Positions 42,391-50,641 of a stretch of 64,000 bases of DNA are shown here, in pieces (positions within the stretch are counted from its first letter, which is position 1; each line of letters starts with the position of its first letter). The notes beneath the pieces are model-generated. The model was given only the letters and a program-made list of their open reading frames with translations, made no database searches and was not told the DNA's origin. The position numbers and the translations under genes are program-made. Location: NCBI GenBank assembly GCA_023386885.1, contig JAEWIX010000005.1, positions 35,075-99,074 on the forward strand, written 5' to 3'. This stretch comes from Pseudomonadota bacterium (GTDB lineage Bacteria > Pseudomonadota > Alphaproteobacteria > Rhizobiales > Xanthobacteraceae).

Positions 42391-43623
42391 ATGAGCGCGA
42401 TCGTCGAGACACTGCGCGAACGACTGACGGCGGCGGTCGCTGCGCCGGAGGTGGCATCCTTCGCGCGCGGACTGGAGTTGGTGGTGCGCTTCGGCACCGA
42501 TGCGCAAGCCGTCGACATCGTGTTCACGCCGGACGGCATCGCTGTCACGCCGTCCTCAGGCGCGGCGGACATTTCGCTGATCGCGGACGACGCCGCGTGG
42601 CAACGCGCGCTGCAAGCCATGCCGCCGCCGACCTATCATTCGTTCTCGTCGATCCAGTTGCGCAATCCGCGCTTCACCGTCTCCGGCAATCCGCTCGTCA
42701 TCGCACAGGCACGCGCCTGTCTTGAGGCGATCTTCGCGCATCTCAATGGCGACAACGGCGGCGCGACCGCCATCGACCTGCATCGGCTGCAAGGCCGCTA
42801 CAGCCGCGTGCGCGCCACGAACGGCCAGGTCTGCGACATTTTCAGCGAAAGCGCCGGCGACGGCGTCCCGGTGCTCTGCCTGCATACGGCGGGCGCGGAT
42901 ACCCGCCAGTTTCACGGCGTGATGTGCGACGCCAATCTCGGCCGCGACTGGCGCATGATCGGCTTCGACATGCCCTCGCATGGCCGTTCGATGCCGCCGT
43001 TCGGCTGGGACGGCGGCATCTACCAGCTCGATCAGGCCGCCTATCTCGACTGGTGCGCGAGTTTCATCGAACAGGTGATCGGCGAACCGGCCGTCGTCAT
43101 GGGATGCTCGATGGGCGCAGGCATCGCGCTGGCGCTCGCGGCGGAACGCCCCGATCTGGTACACGGCGTGATCGCGCTGGAAGCGCCGCTGCGGCCGCGC
43201 GGACGGCGCAATCCGTTCCTGACTCATGCCAAGGTCAACGGCGGATGGCATTCGGCCGCCTATGTCCGCGGGTTGATGAGTCCCAGCAGCCCGGCGGAAG
43301 ATCGTCGCCGCGCGGCGCACATCTATGCACAGGGCGCGCCTGGCATCTACGACGGTGATCTTGTGTTCTATTCGGATGAATTCGACGGCGAAGTGATCGC
43401 CAAACGCATCGACGGCGACAAGATTCCGGTTACGCTGCTGATCGGGCACTACGATTTCTCGGCCACCGTCGCCGACGCACATGCGCTGGGCGGCTGGATC
43501 AAGGGTGCGACCGTGATCGAGATGCCGGAGCTGGGTCATTTTCCGATGACGGAAAATCCGGCGGTGTTGCTCAACTATCTGCGCCCGGTGATGGCAACAT
43601 TGTCATCGCGCATTTGCCGCTAA
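42391..43623 (+). CDS. SCP2-like domain fused to an alpha/beta hydrolase
   Basis: A 410-residue protein in two parts. Residues 1-125 look like an SCP2/sterol-carrier fold: VDIVFTPDGIAVTP, ADISLIADDAAWQRALQ, then RFTVSGNPLVIAQARACLEAIF. From about 150 an alpha/beta hydrolase begins: PVLCLHTAGADTRQFHG, nucleophile elbow GCSMGAG near residue 235, an acid in GHYDFSA, and the catalytic His in ELGHFPM near 382. The hydrolase may act on an ester, lactone or CoA thioester, with the SCP2 part holding a hydrophobic substrate. I do not recognise a characterised enzyme with this architecture. It starts 10 bases after the dehydrogenase stop. Confidence 0.85.
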   Translation: MSAIVETLRERLTAAVAAPEVASFARGLELVVRFGTDAQAVDIVFTPDGIAVTPSSGAADISLIADDAAWQRALQAMPPPTYHSFSSIQLRNPRFTVSGNPLVIAQARACLEAIFAHLNGDNGGATAIDLHRLQGRYSRVRATNGQVCDIFSESAGDGVPVLCLHTAGADTRQFHGVMCDANLGRDWRMIGFDMPSHGRSMPPFGWDGGIYQLDQAAYLDWCASFIEQVIGEPAVVMGCSMGAGIALALAAERPDLVHGVIALEAPLRPRGRRNPFLTHAKVNGGWHSAAYVRGLMSPSSPAEDRRRAAHIYAQGAPGIYDGDLVFYSDEFDGEVIAKRIDGDKIPVTLLIGHYDFSATVADAHALGGWIKGATVIEMPELGHFPMTENPAVLLNYLRPVMATLSSRICR

Positions 43624-43650
43624 AGCAGGTTTCGCTCGGGTGGAATCAGC

Positions 43651-43689
43651 AATTCGTCATGGCCGGGCTCGTCCCGGCCATAACGAATT
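43651..43689. repeat. REP-like palindromic element / bidirectional terminator
   Basis: AATTCGT-c-ATGGCCGGG pairs with CCCGGCCAT-a-ACGAATT around a short CTCGT loop, giving about 16 pairs with one bulged position. It lies between two convergent operons. Elements built on GGCCGGGCTCGTCCCGGCC are repeated many times in Bradyrhizobiaceae genomes, and a spurious leftward frame through it ends in VMAGTSPAMT, a familiar artefact of that repeat. Confidence 0.8.
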
Positions 43690-43719
43690 GGGCGTTCCCG
43701 TTAGAAACGGAAACCGGCT

Positions 43720-44721
43720 CTAGCTGATCGTAGACGTATACAGCGACGGATCGAAATACTTCGCGGCCGGCGTGAAGTCCTTCACGTTGGCATTGGTCAT
43801 GAAGAAGTCCGTCACCTGCTGCAGCCATTTGGTCACGGTGCCGTCGGCATAGAGCTTCTTCCACTCCTGCGAGGTGAACATCTTCTGCGCCTTGTAGGAC
43901 TCCTCGATGTCCAACATCGGCGTCTGGCTGTAGTGGTTCTTCTGGAGCGCCTTCAACGCCTCACCGCTGTTGGCGATGAAATAATCGTTGGCCTCCGCCC
44001 AACCCTTGATCAGTTTCGACAGCGTCTCCTTGTTGCCGTCGAAGTAATCGTTGCGCGCCGCCCAACCGCCGACGATGGCCGCCTGCGGATAATAGGCGGA
44101 CGCGTCCGCGAGCTTCACCGCGCCCGGAACCTTGGTGCGCACCGAGACATTGAACGGCACCCACAGCGCCACCGCCGGCACCGCGCCGGAGATGAACGAG
44201 GTCACCGCTGCCGGCATCGCCTGATTCAGCAGTTCGACCTCGGACGGCTTCACATTATTGGCGCGCAGCGCGGTGTCGAGGAACACATGCGCGGTGGTGC
44301 CGGTCGTCGTCGCGATCCGCTTGCCCTTGAGATCGGCGAAGGTCTTGATGCCCTGATCGCCACGCACCCAGAGTTGCGCGGTGGCGACCTCGACGTCGTT
44401 GATGAGGAACACCTTGCCCTGCCCGCGCGCCGGGAAATTCGACAGCACCGCGCCAGTGGCCAGTACATCGAGGCTGCCGCCGACCAGCGCCTGGAAAATC
44501 TCGAGGCCGGTGTTGAATTGGCGCAATTCGAGATCGAGCCCCTGCTTGGCGAACGATCCGCGATCCATACCGGTCCAGATCTGCCCGTCCACCGCCACCG
44601 TATGCAGATAGCCGACGCGCACCTTGGTCTTCGCTTGCGCGAGCGAAGGGGTCGCCAATCCGGTGGCGCTCAGAGCCACGCCCGCCGCTGCCGTTGTCGT
44701 CAGAAATTCACGCCTGTTCAT
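43720..44721 (-). CDS. Nitrate/sulfonate/taurine-type ABC substrate-binding protein
   Basis: A 333-residue NMT1/SsuA-like protein. The N-terminus MNRREFLTTTAAAGVALS is a Tat-type signal, cleaved near residue 30 (SLAQA). The type II fold includes KVRVGYLHTVAVDGQIW, FNTGLEIFQALVGGSLDVLATGA and LKGKRIATTTGTTAHVFLD. ATG 44721 is preceded by AGGGAGGAAGG; a start at 44748 overlaps the ATPase stop but is less well served. The ligand may be an organosulfur compound, a carboxylate or an aromatic acid; the linked dehydratase-like enzyme suggests an acid. Confidence 0.9.
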   Translation of the reverse strand: MNRREFLTTTAAAGVALSATGLATPSLAQAKTKVRVGYLHTVAVDGQIWTGMDRGSFAKQGLDLELRQFNTGLEIFQALVGGSLDVLATGAVLSNFPARGQGKVFLINDVEVATAQLWVRGDQGIKTFADLKGKRIATTTGTTAHVFLDTALRANNVKPSEVELLNQAMPAAVTSFISGAVPAVALWVPFNVSVRTKVPGAVKLADASAYYPQAAIVGGWAARNDYFDGNKETLSKLIKGWAEANDYFIANSGEALKALQKNHYSQTPMLDIEESYKAQKMFTSQEWKKLYADGTVTKWLQQVTDFFMTNANVKDFTPAAKYFDPSLYTSTIS

Positions 44722-44744
44722 GCCTTCCTCCCTCTCTTGTGATG

Positions 44745-45563
44745 TCATTCCGAAAAGGACGTCTGCGCCTGCTGCGCGCGATATTCGCTCATCACCAGTT
44801 CGCGGATATAGCTGCGCAACTGGCCGAATTCCGGCCGCTCGTGAATCGATTCATCGCGCGGATAGGGAAACGGCACCTCGATGATTTCCTTGATCCGCGC
44901 CGGCCGCGCGGTGACCACCACAATGCGCGAGGCGAGATAGATCGCCTCCTCCACCGAATGGGTGATCAGCATCACCGTCTTGCCCTCAGCCGCCAGCACT
45001 TGCAGCAGTAGGTTCTGCATGTTGGCGCGCGTCTGCGCATCGAGCGCGCCGAACGGCTCGTCCATCAGCAGGAACTGCGGCTTCACCGCATAGGCGCGCG
45101 CGATCGCCAGCCGTTGGCGCATGCCGCCCGACAGATGTTTGGGAAACGAATTGGCGAAATCCGACAGCCCCATCAGCGACAGATAATGATCGCAGATCGC
45201 CTCGCGTTCCGCCGCGGCGGCACGATTGGCGCGCAAGGTCAATCCGAACGCGATGTTCTGGCGCACGGTGAGCCACGGGAACACGCCGTATTCCTGAAAG
45301 ATCACGCCGCGCTCGGGACCGGGCCCTTGCACCGGCGCGCCATCAAACAAAACGCGCCCGCCGGTCGGCTTCTGGAAGCCCGCCAGCATGTTCATCATCG
45401 TGGTCTTGCCGCAGCCCGATGGGCCGATCACCGCGATGAAATCGCCGTCGTCGATGGCGTAGTTGACGTCATCGACGATCTGCAGCTTGCCTTTCGGCGT
45501 GTCGAAGGCCAGCGACACATGTTCGAACTGCGCGCGAGCGCTTTTGTTGGCGTTATTCGTCAT
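44745..45563 (-). CDS. SsuB/TauB-type ABC importer ATPase
   Basis: A 272-residue ATPase with Walker A GPSGCGKTT near residue 53, Q-loop IFQEYGVFPWLTVRQNI, signature LSGGMRQRLAIARA, Walker B FLLMDEPFGALDAQTR and H-loop ITHSVEEAIYLA. GCGKTT with FGALD marks the nitrate/sulfonate family, distinct from the HAAT ATPases elsewhere. It overlaps the permease stop (ATGA). Confidence 0.93.
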   Translation of the reverse strand: MTNNANKSARAQFEHVSLAFDTPKGKLQIVDDVNYAIDDGDFIAVIGPSGCGKTTMMNMLAGFQKPTGGRVLFDGAPVQGPGPERGVIFQEYGVFPWLTVRQNIAFGLTLRANRAAAAEREAICDHYLSLMGLSDFANSFPKHLSGGMRQRLAIARAYAVKPQFLLMDEPFGALDAQTRANMQNLLLQVLAAEGKTVMLITHSVEEAIYLASRIVVVTARPARIKEIIEVPFPYPRDESIHERPEFGQLRSYIRELVMSEYRAQQAQTSFSE

Positions 45564-46330
45564 GCGACCGCGCGCTCCTGCCAGACCAGAAGCCGCTTGC
45601 TGATAGCGCGCAGGATCATGTCCATGACCAGCGCGACGAAACCGATGCAGATGATGCCGACATAAATGACGTCGAGCAGGAAATAGGTCGAGGCATTCTG
45701 GATCAGTGCGCCGAGGCCGCGCTGCGCGGCGATCAGTTCGGACGCCACCAAGGTCGCCCAGGCGACGCCGAGCGCCACCCGCAGCGCGGTGAGGATGTGC
45801 GGCACCGTGAGCGGAATGATGACTTTGCGAAAAATTTCCAGTTCGCTGGCGCCGAGCGTCTGCGCCACGCGGATATAGAGCGGCGTGATCTGCGACACGC
45901 CCTCATACATCACGATAACGCCGGAGAAGAAAGCCGCGTAGAACAGCACCACCAGCTTGGCCATCTCGTCGACGCCGAAATAGACGATCACCAGCGGGAT
46001 CAGCGCGATCGGCGGCAGCGCGCGAAAGAAGTTGATCATCGGATCGGCGAACGTACGCGCCGGGCGATACCAGCCGAGCAGAAAACCGACCGGCACGGCG
46101 GCGGCGATGCCGAGCAGCACGCCGAGCGTCACGCGTTGCGTCGATGCCCAGACATCGACCAGCAATCCCTCGTGCAGCAACAGCTCGACGAATTTCATCG
46201 CCACAGCGTGCGGCGCGGGGATCAGCGACGGATTGACAATGCCGCTCAGGCGCACGGCGTACCACAGCGCGATCGCGCCGAGCCACGGAATGGCCCCGAG
46301 CAGAAGTCGCTTCACGCCGTCCGCCTTCAT
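45560..46330 (-). CDS. SsuC/TauC-type ABC permease
   Basis: A permease of about 256 residues with six hydrophobic segments and the EAA loop YIRVAQTLGASELEIFRKVIIPLTVPHIL. ATG 46330 has GGAG 9 bases upstream. A TTG at 46363 would add 11 residues but has no ribosome-binding site and would place the start against the operator palindrome. It is the first gene of the leftward importer operon. Confidence 0.88.
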   Translation of the reverse strand: MKADGVKRLLLGAIPWLGAIALWYAVRLSGIVNPSLIPAPHAVAMKFVELLLHEGLLVDVWASTQRVTLGVLLGIAAAVPVGFLLGWYRPARTFADPMINFFRALPPIALIPLVIVYFGVDEMAKLVVLFYAAFFSGVIVMYEGVSQITPLYIRVAQTLGASELEIFRKVIIPLTVPHILTALRVALGVAWATLVASELIAAQRGLGALIQNASTYFLLDVIYVGIICIGFVALVMDMILRAISKRLLVWQERAVA

Positions 46331-46364
46331 CCGCAGCCGCTCCGCCGGTTGCTCTTTCGCCAAG

Positions 46365-46384
46365 TTGTATTATAGATAATACAA
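46365..46384. promoter_or_regulatory. 20-base palindrome over divergent promoters, candidate HutC/GntR operator
   Basis: TTGTATTAT-AG-ATAATACAA is a perfect inverted repeat. On the minus strand it contains a perfect -10 box TATAAT (46374-46369), and on the plus strand GATAAT (46375-46380), so a protein bound here would block both directions. The local HutC-family regulator (49162-49905) is the obvious candidate; HutC-type sites are typically built on TTGTAT/ATACAA arms. Confidence 0.7.
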
Positions 46385-46429
46385 GCGTACAAGAGACGAG
46401 AGATCGCGCGCCGTGTCAAGGTGTCCCGC

Positions 46430-47554
46430 ATGACCAATTCCGTGGCGATCCGCAGCCTGCGCGCTTTCTGCTATCGCTACCCGCTGCAAACGCCGGTCGA
46501 GACATCGTTCGGGCGCATGCTAGATCGCCCCGCGGTGTTCATCCGCATCGAGGATGAGGACGGCCATGTCGGCTGGGGCGAAGCGTGGTCGAATTTCCCG
46601 TCCGTCGGTGCGGAACATCGCACGCGCCTCATCAATGAGGTCATCGCGCCGGCGGTGACCGGTTTCGCCGCGAAGGCGCCGCGTGATCTGTTCGATCATC
46701 TCGCCGCGAAATACGCCGTGCTGGCGTTGCAGACCGGCGAACACGGCCCGTTCGCGCAATGCATTGCCGGCATCGATATCGCGATGTGGGATCTTGCCGC
46801 GCAACGGCAGGCGCAACCGTTGTGGCATCTGCTCGGCGGCAACGCACCGCGCATTAAGGTCTACGCCAGCGGCATCAATCCGACCGGAGCGGCACAGACG
46901 GCAGACGCCGCGCTGCGCGCCGGCCATCGCGCGCTGAAACTAAAGATCGGCTTTGGCGCGGAGCGTGACCTCGGCAATCTCACGGCCTTGCGTGCGTTGG
47001 CCGGCGACGGCTTGCTCGCCGCCGATGCCAATCAGGGCTGGTCGCTGGAGCAGGCGCTTGCCTTCGCTCCCGAACTCGATCGCTTTTCGCTGGCCTGGCT
47101 GGAGGAGCCTCTGCGCGTGGATCAGCCATGGCCGGCGTGGCTCGCACTGAAGGCACGCATCCGCACGCCGCTCGCCGGCGGCGAGAACATCGCTGACACG
47201 CAAGCGTTTACGGACGCCCTCACCGCCGGCGCGCTCGATGTGATCCAGCCCGACATCGCCAAGTGGGGCGGCTTCTCGCAATGCGTCACGGTCGGGCGCG
47301 CGGCGCGCGCCGCCGGCAAGATATTCTGCCCGCATTATCTCGGCGGCGGCATCGGACTTCTCGCTTCGGCGCACCTGCTTGCTGCGGTCGGCGGCGACGG
47401 CCTGCTTGAGGTCGATTTCAATCCGAACCCGTTGCGCGATGCACTGTGCGGTCCCGTCAGCGATGTCCGCGACGGGCACATCACCCTGACCGATGCGCCG
47501 GGGCTCGGCTTTACGCCCGACCTCGCGGCATTCGAAGCCTATCGGACAGCCTGA
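46430..47554 (+). CDS. Mandelate racemase/muconate lactonizing family enzyme
   Basis: A 374-residue enolase-superfamily enzyme. The catalytic KxK is in ALKLKIGFG near residue 170; metal ligands are Asp in DANQGWS, Glu in EEPL and Glu in GGENI. An Asp (QPDIAKWGG) and His (CPHYLGGG) complete the His-Asp dyad of the MR subgroup. Such enzymes racemise or dehydrate sugar acids and alpha-hydroxy acids. ATG 46430 has AAGG 8 bases upstream; a GTG at 46421 is possible. It heads a rightward operon with a GMC oxidoreductase and regulator. Confidence 0.92.
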   Translation: MTNSVAIRSLRAFCYRYPLQTPVETSFGRMLDRPAVFIRIEDEDGHVGWGEAWSNFPSVGAEHRTRLINEVIAPAVTGFAAKAPRDLFDHLAAKYAVLALQTGEHGPFAQCIAGIDIAMWDLAAQRQAQPLWHLLGGNAPRIKVYASGINPTGAAQTADAALRAGHRALKLKIGFGAERDLGNLTALRALAGDGLLAADANQGWSLEQALAFAPELDRFSLAWLEEPLRVDQPWPAWLALKARIRTPLAGGENIADTQAFTDALTAGALDVIQPDIAKWGGFSQCVTVGRAARAAGKIFCPHYLGGGIGLLASAHLLAAVGGDGLLEVDFNPNPLRDALCGPVSDVRDGHITLTDAPGLGFTPDLAAFEAYRTA

Positions 47555-47563
47555 GGAGCGAGC

Positions 47564-49165
47564 GTGTCCAGCACGATGAAAGGTTACGACTACATCATCG
47601 TCGGCGCGGGCTCGGCCGGCTGCATCGTCGCCAACCGGCTGTCGAAAGACCCCGCCTGCCGCGTGCTGCTGCTGGAAGCCGGCGGATCGGATCGCAATTT
47701 CTGGATCAAGCTGCCGGTCGGTTATTATCGCTCGATCTTCGACAATCGCTTCTCGCGCCTGTTCAAGACCGAACCGAACGACAAGCTCGGCGGCCGTGTC
47801 ATCGACTGGCCACGCGGCCGTGTCATCGGCGGCTCGTCGTCGATCAACGGCCTGATCTTCATTCGCGGCCAGCACGAGGATTTCGACGACTGGGAACGGC
47901 TCGGCGCGAGCGGCTGGAGCTATCGCGACACCCTGCCCTATTTCCGCCGCTACGAGCGCTATCGCGGCGGCGACAGCCAATATCACGGCGCGCTCGGCGA
48001 GTTCGAGGTCTCCGACCTGCGCGTCGCCAACCCAGCCTCCGCCGCATGGGTGAAGGCAGGCGTGGAGTACGGCCTGCCGTTCAATGCCGATTTCAACGGC
48101 GCGACGACATTCGGCGTCGGCAGCTATCAGCTCGGCATCGGCGCGCGCTGGCGCAGCAGTTCGGCATCCGCGTTTCTGCATCCGGTGGCCGACCGGCCGA
48201 ACCTGACGATCATCGCCAACGCACAAGCCAAGCGCGTAACATTTTCCGGCACCACCGCAACCGGCATCGAATGGATCGCGAATGGCGAAACACATCGCGC
48301 CACCGCCGACCGCGAGGTGATCCTGTGCACCGGCACGTTGCAATCGCCGCAACTGCTGCAACTGTCGGGCATCGGCCCCGCCGCGCTGCTGCGCTCGCTC
48401 GATATTCCGGTGATCGTCGATGCGCCGGAGGTCGGCCGCAATCTTCAGGATCACTATCAGGCGCGCGTCATCGTGCGGCTGAAGCGGCCTATTTCCTTGA
48501 ACGATCAGGTCCGCAACCCGATCGAGTTGGCGAAGATGGGGCTGCAATGGGCATTGCAGGGCAACGGGCCGCTCACCGCCGGCGCCGGTCAGGTCGGCGG
48601 CGCAGCTTGCACGCCATATGCCATCGCCGGCCGGCCGGACGTGCAGTTCAACGTGATGCCGCTGTCGGTGGACCGCCCCGGCGAGCCGCTGCACCGCTAT
48701 TCCGGCTTTACCGCATCGGTGTGGCAATGCCACGCCGAGTCGCGTGGGCATCTCGCGATCAACTCCACCGATCCGTTCGCTGCGCCGATCATCCACGCGA
48801 ATTACTTCGACGCCGAAGTCGATCGCAAGACGCTCCTCGCCGGAATGAAAATTCTGCGCGAGATTTTCCAGCAGCCGTCATTTCGCTCGCTGTGGGATAT
48901 CGAGATCAAGCCGGGCCCCGACGCCGAGAGCGATGACGCGCTGTGGGAGTTCGCGCGCAGTACCGGCGGCACGGTGTTTCATCAGGTCGGCACCTGCCGC
49001 ATGGGCAGCGACGACAGCGCGGTGGTCGACCCGCAATTGCGCGTCAACGGCGTCGAGCGCTTGCGCGTCATCGATGCATCGGTGATGCCGCTCATCACAT
49101 CGGCCAACACCAACGCCACCAGCCTGATGATCGGTGAGAAAGGAGCCGCCGCCGTCCTCGCGTGA
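47564..49165 (+). CDS. GMC-family FAD oxidoreductase (choline dehydrogenase-like)
   Basis: A 533-residue flavoenzyme: N-terminal YDYIIVGAGSAGCIVANRLS and LLLEAGG for FAD, the GMC signature GRVIGGSSSINGLIFIRG near residue 87, a second signature CTGTLQSPQLLQLSGIG near 250, and the C-terminal catalytic His in FHQVGTCRMG with the Asn in NTNATSLMIGEKGA. It oxidises an alcohol to an aldehyde or ketone. It lies 9 bases after the enolase-family gene and overlaps the regulator start, so the two enzymes probably act in sequence on the imported compound. Confidence 0.93.
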   Translation: MSSTMKGYDYIIVGAGSAGCIVANRLSKDPACRVLLLEAGGSDRNFWIKLPVGYYRSIFDNRFSRLFKTEPNDKLGGRVIDWPRGRVIGGSSSINGLIFIRGQHEDFDDWERLGASGWSYRDTLPYFRRYERYRGGDSQYHGALGEFEVSDLRVANPASAAWVKAGVEYGLPFNADFNGATTFGVGSYQLGIGARWRSSSASAFLHPVADRPNLTIIANAQAKRVTFSGTTATGIEWIANGETHRATADREVILCTGTLQSPQLLQLSGIGPAALLRSLDIPVIVDAPEVGRNLQDHYQARVIVRLKRPISLNDQVRNPIELAKMGLQWALQGNGPLTAGAGQVGGAACTPYAIAGRPDVQFNVMPLSVDRPGEPLHRYSGFTASVWQCHAESRGHLAINSTDPFAAPIIHANYFDAEVDRKTLLAGMKILREIFQQPSFRSLWDIEIKPGPDAESDDALWEFARSTGGTVFHQVGTCRMGSDDSAVVDPQLRVNGVERLRVIDASVMPLITSANTNATSLMIGEKGAAAVLA

Positions 49166-49905
49166 GCGACGGCGCAACCGCCATGATCCTCGATGCGGAA
49201 AGCCATATTCCAAAGTACGCGCAGATCGCCGAGACGCTGCGGCAACGCATCGCGCGCGGGGTGTGGCCGCACGGCTCGCGGCTTCCCGGCAACGAAATGC
49301 TGGCGGCGGAGTTCAGCGTCTCGCGCGTCACCATCCGGCAAGCAGTCGAACTGCTGACCCGCGAAGGCATCCTCGAAGCGCAGCAGGGGCGCGGCACCTT
49401 CATTACTGGCGACGTGTCGCAGGATCGCTGGCTGCGGGTGGAGACGACGCTCGCCGATCTGGCGAAAGTCTACCGAACGACGTCGCCGAAGATCATCAAC
49501 ATCTCGGAAAGCCGCTGCGAAGCGCCGCTGCATCCGGAAGACGGCACCCCTGCCGCGAACTACGTGTTCATGCGTCGCGTCCACTCGCGCAAGCGCCAAC
49601 CCTATTGCGTCATTTCCATCTATCTCGACGAAACCATCTTTCGCAAGGCGCCGAAGCGTTTCCGCAGCGAGATGGTAATTCCGATCCTGATGGAAATGCC
49701 GGGCCACCCCATCGCCACCGCACGGCAGCGCCTGACCATCGGCACCGCCGATCTCGAAGTCTCGCGCCTGCTGCGCATTCCGCTGAATTCGCCAGTGGCC
49801 GAAGTACGCCGCGTCTTCACCGACCGCGACGGCACGGTGATCTATCTCGGCGAGGTCACCTATCGCGGCGACTTCATCAGCATCGACATGGACCTGCGGC
49901 CGTAG
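49162..49905 (+). CDS. GntR family regulator, HutC subfamily
   Basis: A 247-residue regulator. The winged helix is IPKYAQIAETLRQRIARGVWPHGSRLPGNEMLAAEFSVSRVTIRQAVELLTREGIL, followed by QQGRGTFITG, and the C-terminal UTRA ligand domain includes VHSRKRQPYCVISIYLDETIF and a closing YLGEVTYRGDFISIDMDL. ATG lies downstream of a GTG at 49162 that overlaps the GMC stop; the overlap makes 49162 plausible. It probably controls both its own operon and the divergent importer through the palindrome at 46365-46384. Confidence 0.92.
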   Translation: MSDGATAMILDAESHIPKYAQIAETLRQRIARGVWPHGSRLPGNEMLAAEFSVSRVTIRQAVELLTREGILEAQQGRGTFITGDVSQDRWLRVETTLADLAKVYRTTSPKIINISESRCEAPLHPEDGTPAANYVFMRRVHSRKRQPYCVISIYLDETIFRKAPKRFRSEMVIPILMEMPGHPIATARQRLTIGTADLEVSRLLRIPLNSPVAEVRRVFTDRDGTVIYLGEVTYRGDFISIDMDLRP

Positions 49906-49930
49906 TGAGACGCCGCGCCAGCAGCGTGCA

Positions 49931-50641
49931 TCACACCGCGCAATAGCGTTCCTGAATGGCCTTGTCGGCCAGTAGCGCCGCCGAACTGCTCTCGTAGACC
50001 ACCTCGCCCTGATCGACGATGACGGCGCGGTCCGCGAGCCGCAACGCCCACTCCACATTCTGCTCGACCAGCAGCAGCGTGACGCCCTGATCGCGCAAAC
50101 GGCGGAACAGCACGCCCATTTCCTCGACCAGCACCGGCATGATGCCTTCGGACGGCTCATCCAGCAGAATCATCTTCGGCTTGCCGATCATGGCGCGCGC
50201 GATGGCCAGCATCTGTTGCTCGCCACCGGACATGGTCGCGCCTTCCTGATCGAGGCGCTCCTTCAATCGTGGAAAGCTCTCGGCGATCTCGTCGATGGCC
50301 TCGCGCTCGTTGATGTTCGCCCTACTGGCGACCAGCCCGAGTTGCAGGTTCTCGCGCACGGTCAGGCCGGGAACGATACGCCGTTCCTCCGGCACATAGG
50401 CAAGGCCGAGCCTGTAGCGGTCGTGCGCCTGCAGCGCCGTCAAGTCGGTGCTATCGAAACGGATCCTGCCGGAGGTGCGCGGCATCAGCCCCATGATGGA
50501 ACGGATCGTCGTGGTCTTGCCGGCGCCGTTGCGGCCCACCAGCGCCACCACTTCGCCCTGCTGCACGGATATCGAAACGCCGTGCAGGATATGGCTGGCG
50601 CCATACCAGGCATTGAGGTCGTGCACTTCAAGCATAGCCAT
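49931..50641 (-). CDS. livF: LivF-type ABC importer ATPase (TetR-linked hydroxylase module)
   Basis: A 236-residue ATPase, with Walker A GRNGAGKTT, LivF loop LAYVPEERRIVPGLTVRENL, signature MSGGEQQMLAIARAM and Walker B MILLDEPSEGIMPVL. It is the last gene of the leftward operon and converges on the HutC gene with only 25 bases between stops and no obvious hairpin. It overlaps livG by 14 bases. Confidence 0.93.
   Translation of the reverse strand: MAMLEVHDLNAWYGASHILHGVSISVQQGEVVALVGRNGAGKTTTIRSIMGLMPRTSGRIRFDSTDLTALQAHDRYRLGLAYVPEERRIVPGLTVRENLQLGLVASRANINEREAIDEIAESFPRLKERLDQEGATMSGGEQQMLAIARAMIGKPKMILLDEPSEGIMPVLVEEMGVLFRRLRDQGVTLLLVEQNVEWALRLADRAVIVDQGEVVYESSSAALLADKAIQERYCAV

Noticed and set aside
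43646..43864. A 72-codon minus-strand frame ending in VMAGTSPAMT
   Set aside because: This ending is a translation artefact of the REP-like element; the frame overlaps the binding-protein gene in another phase.
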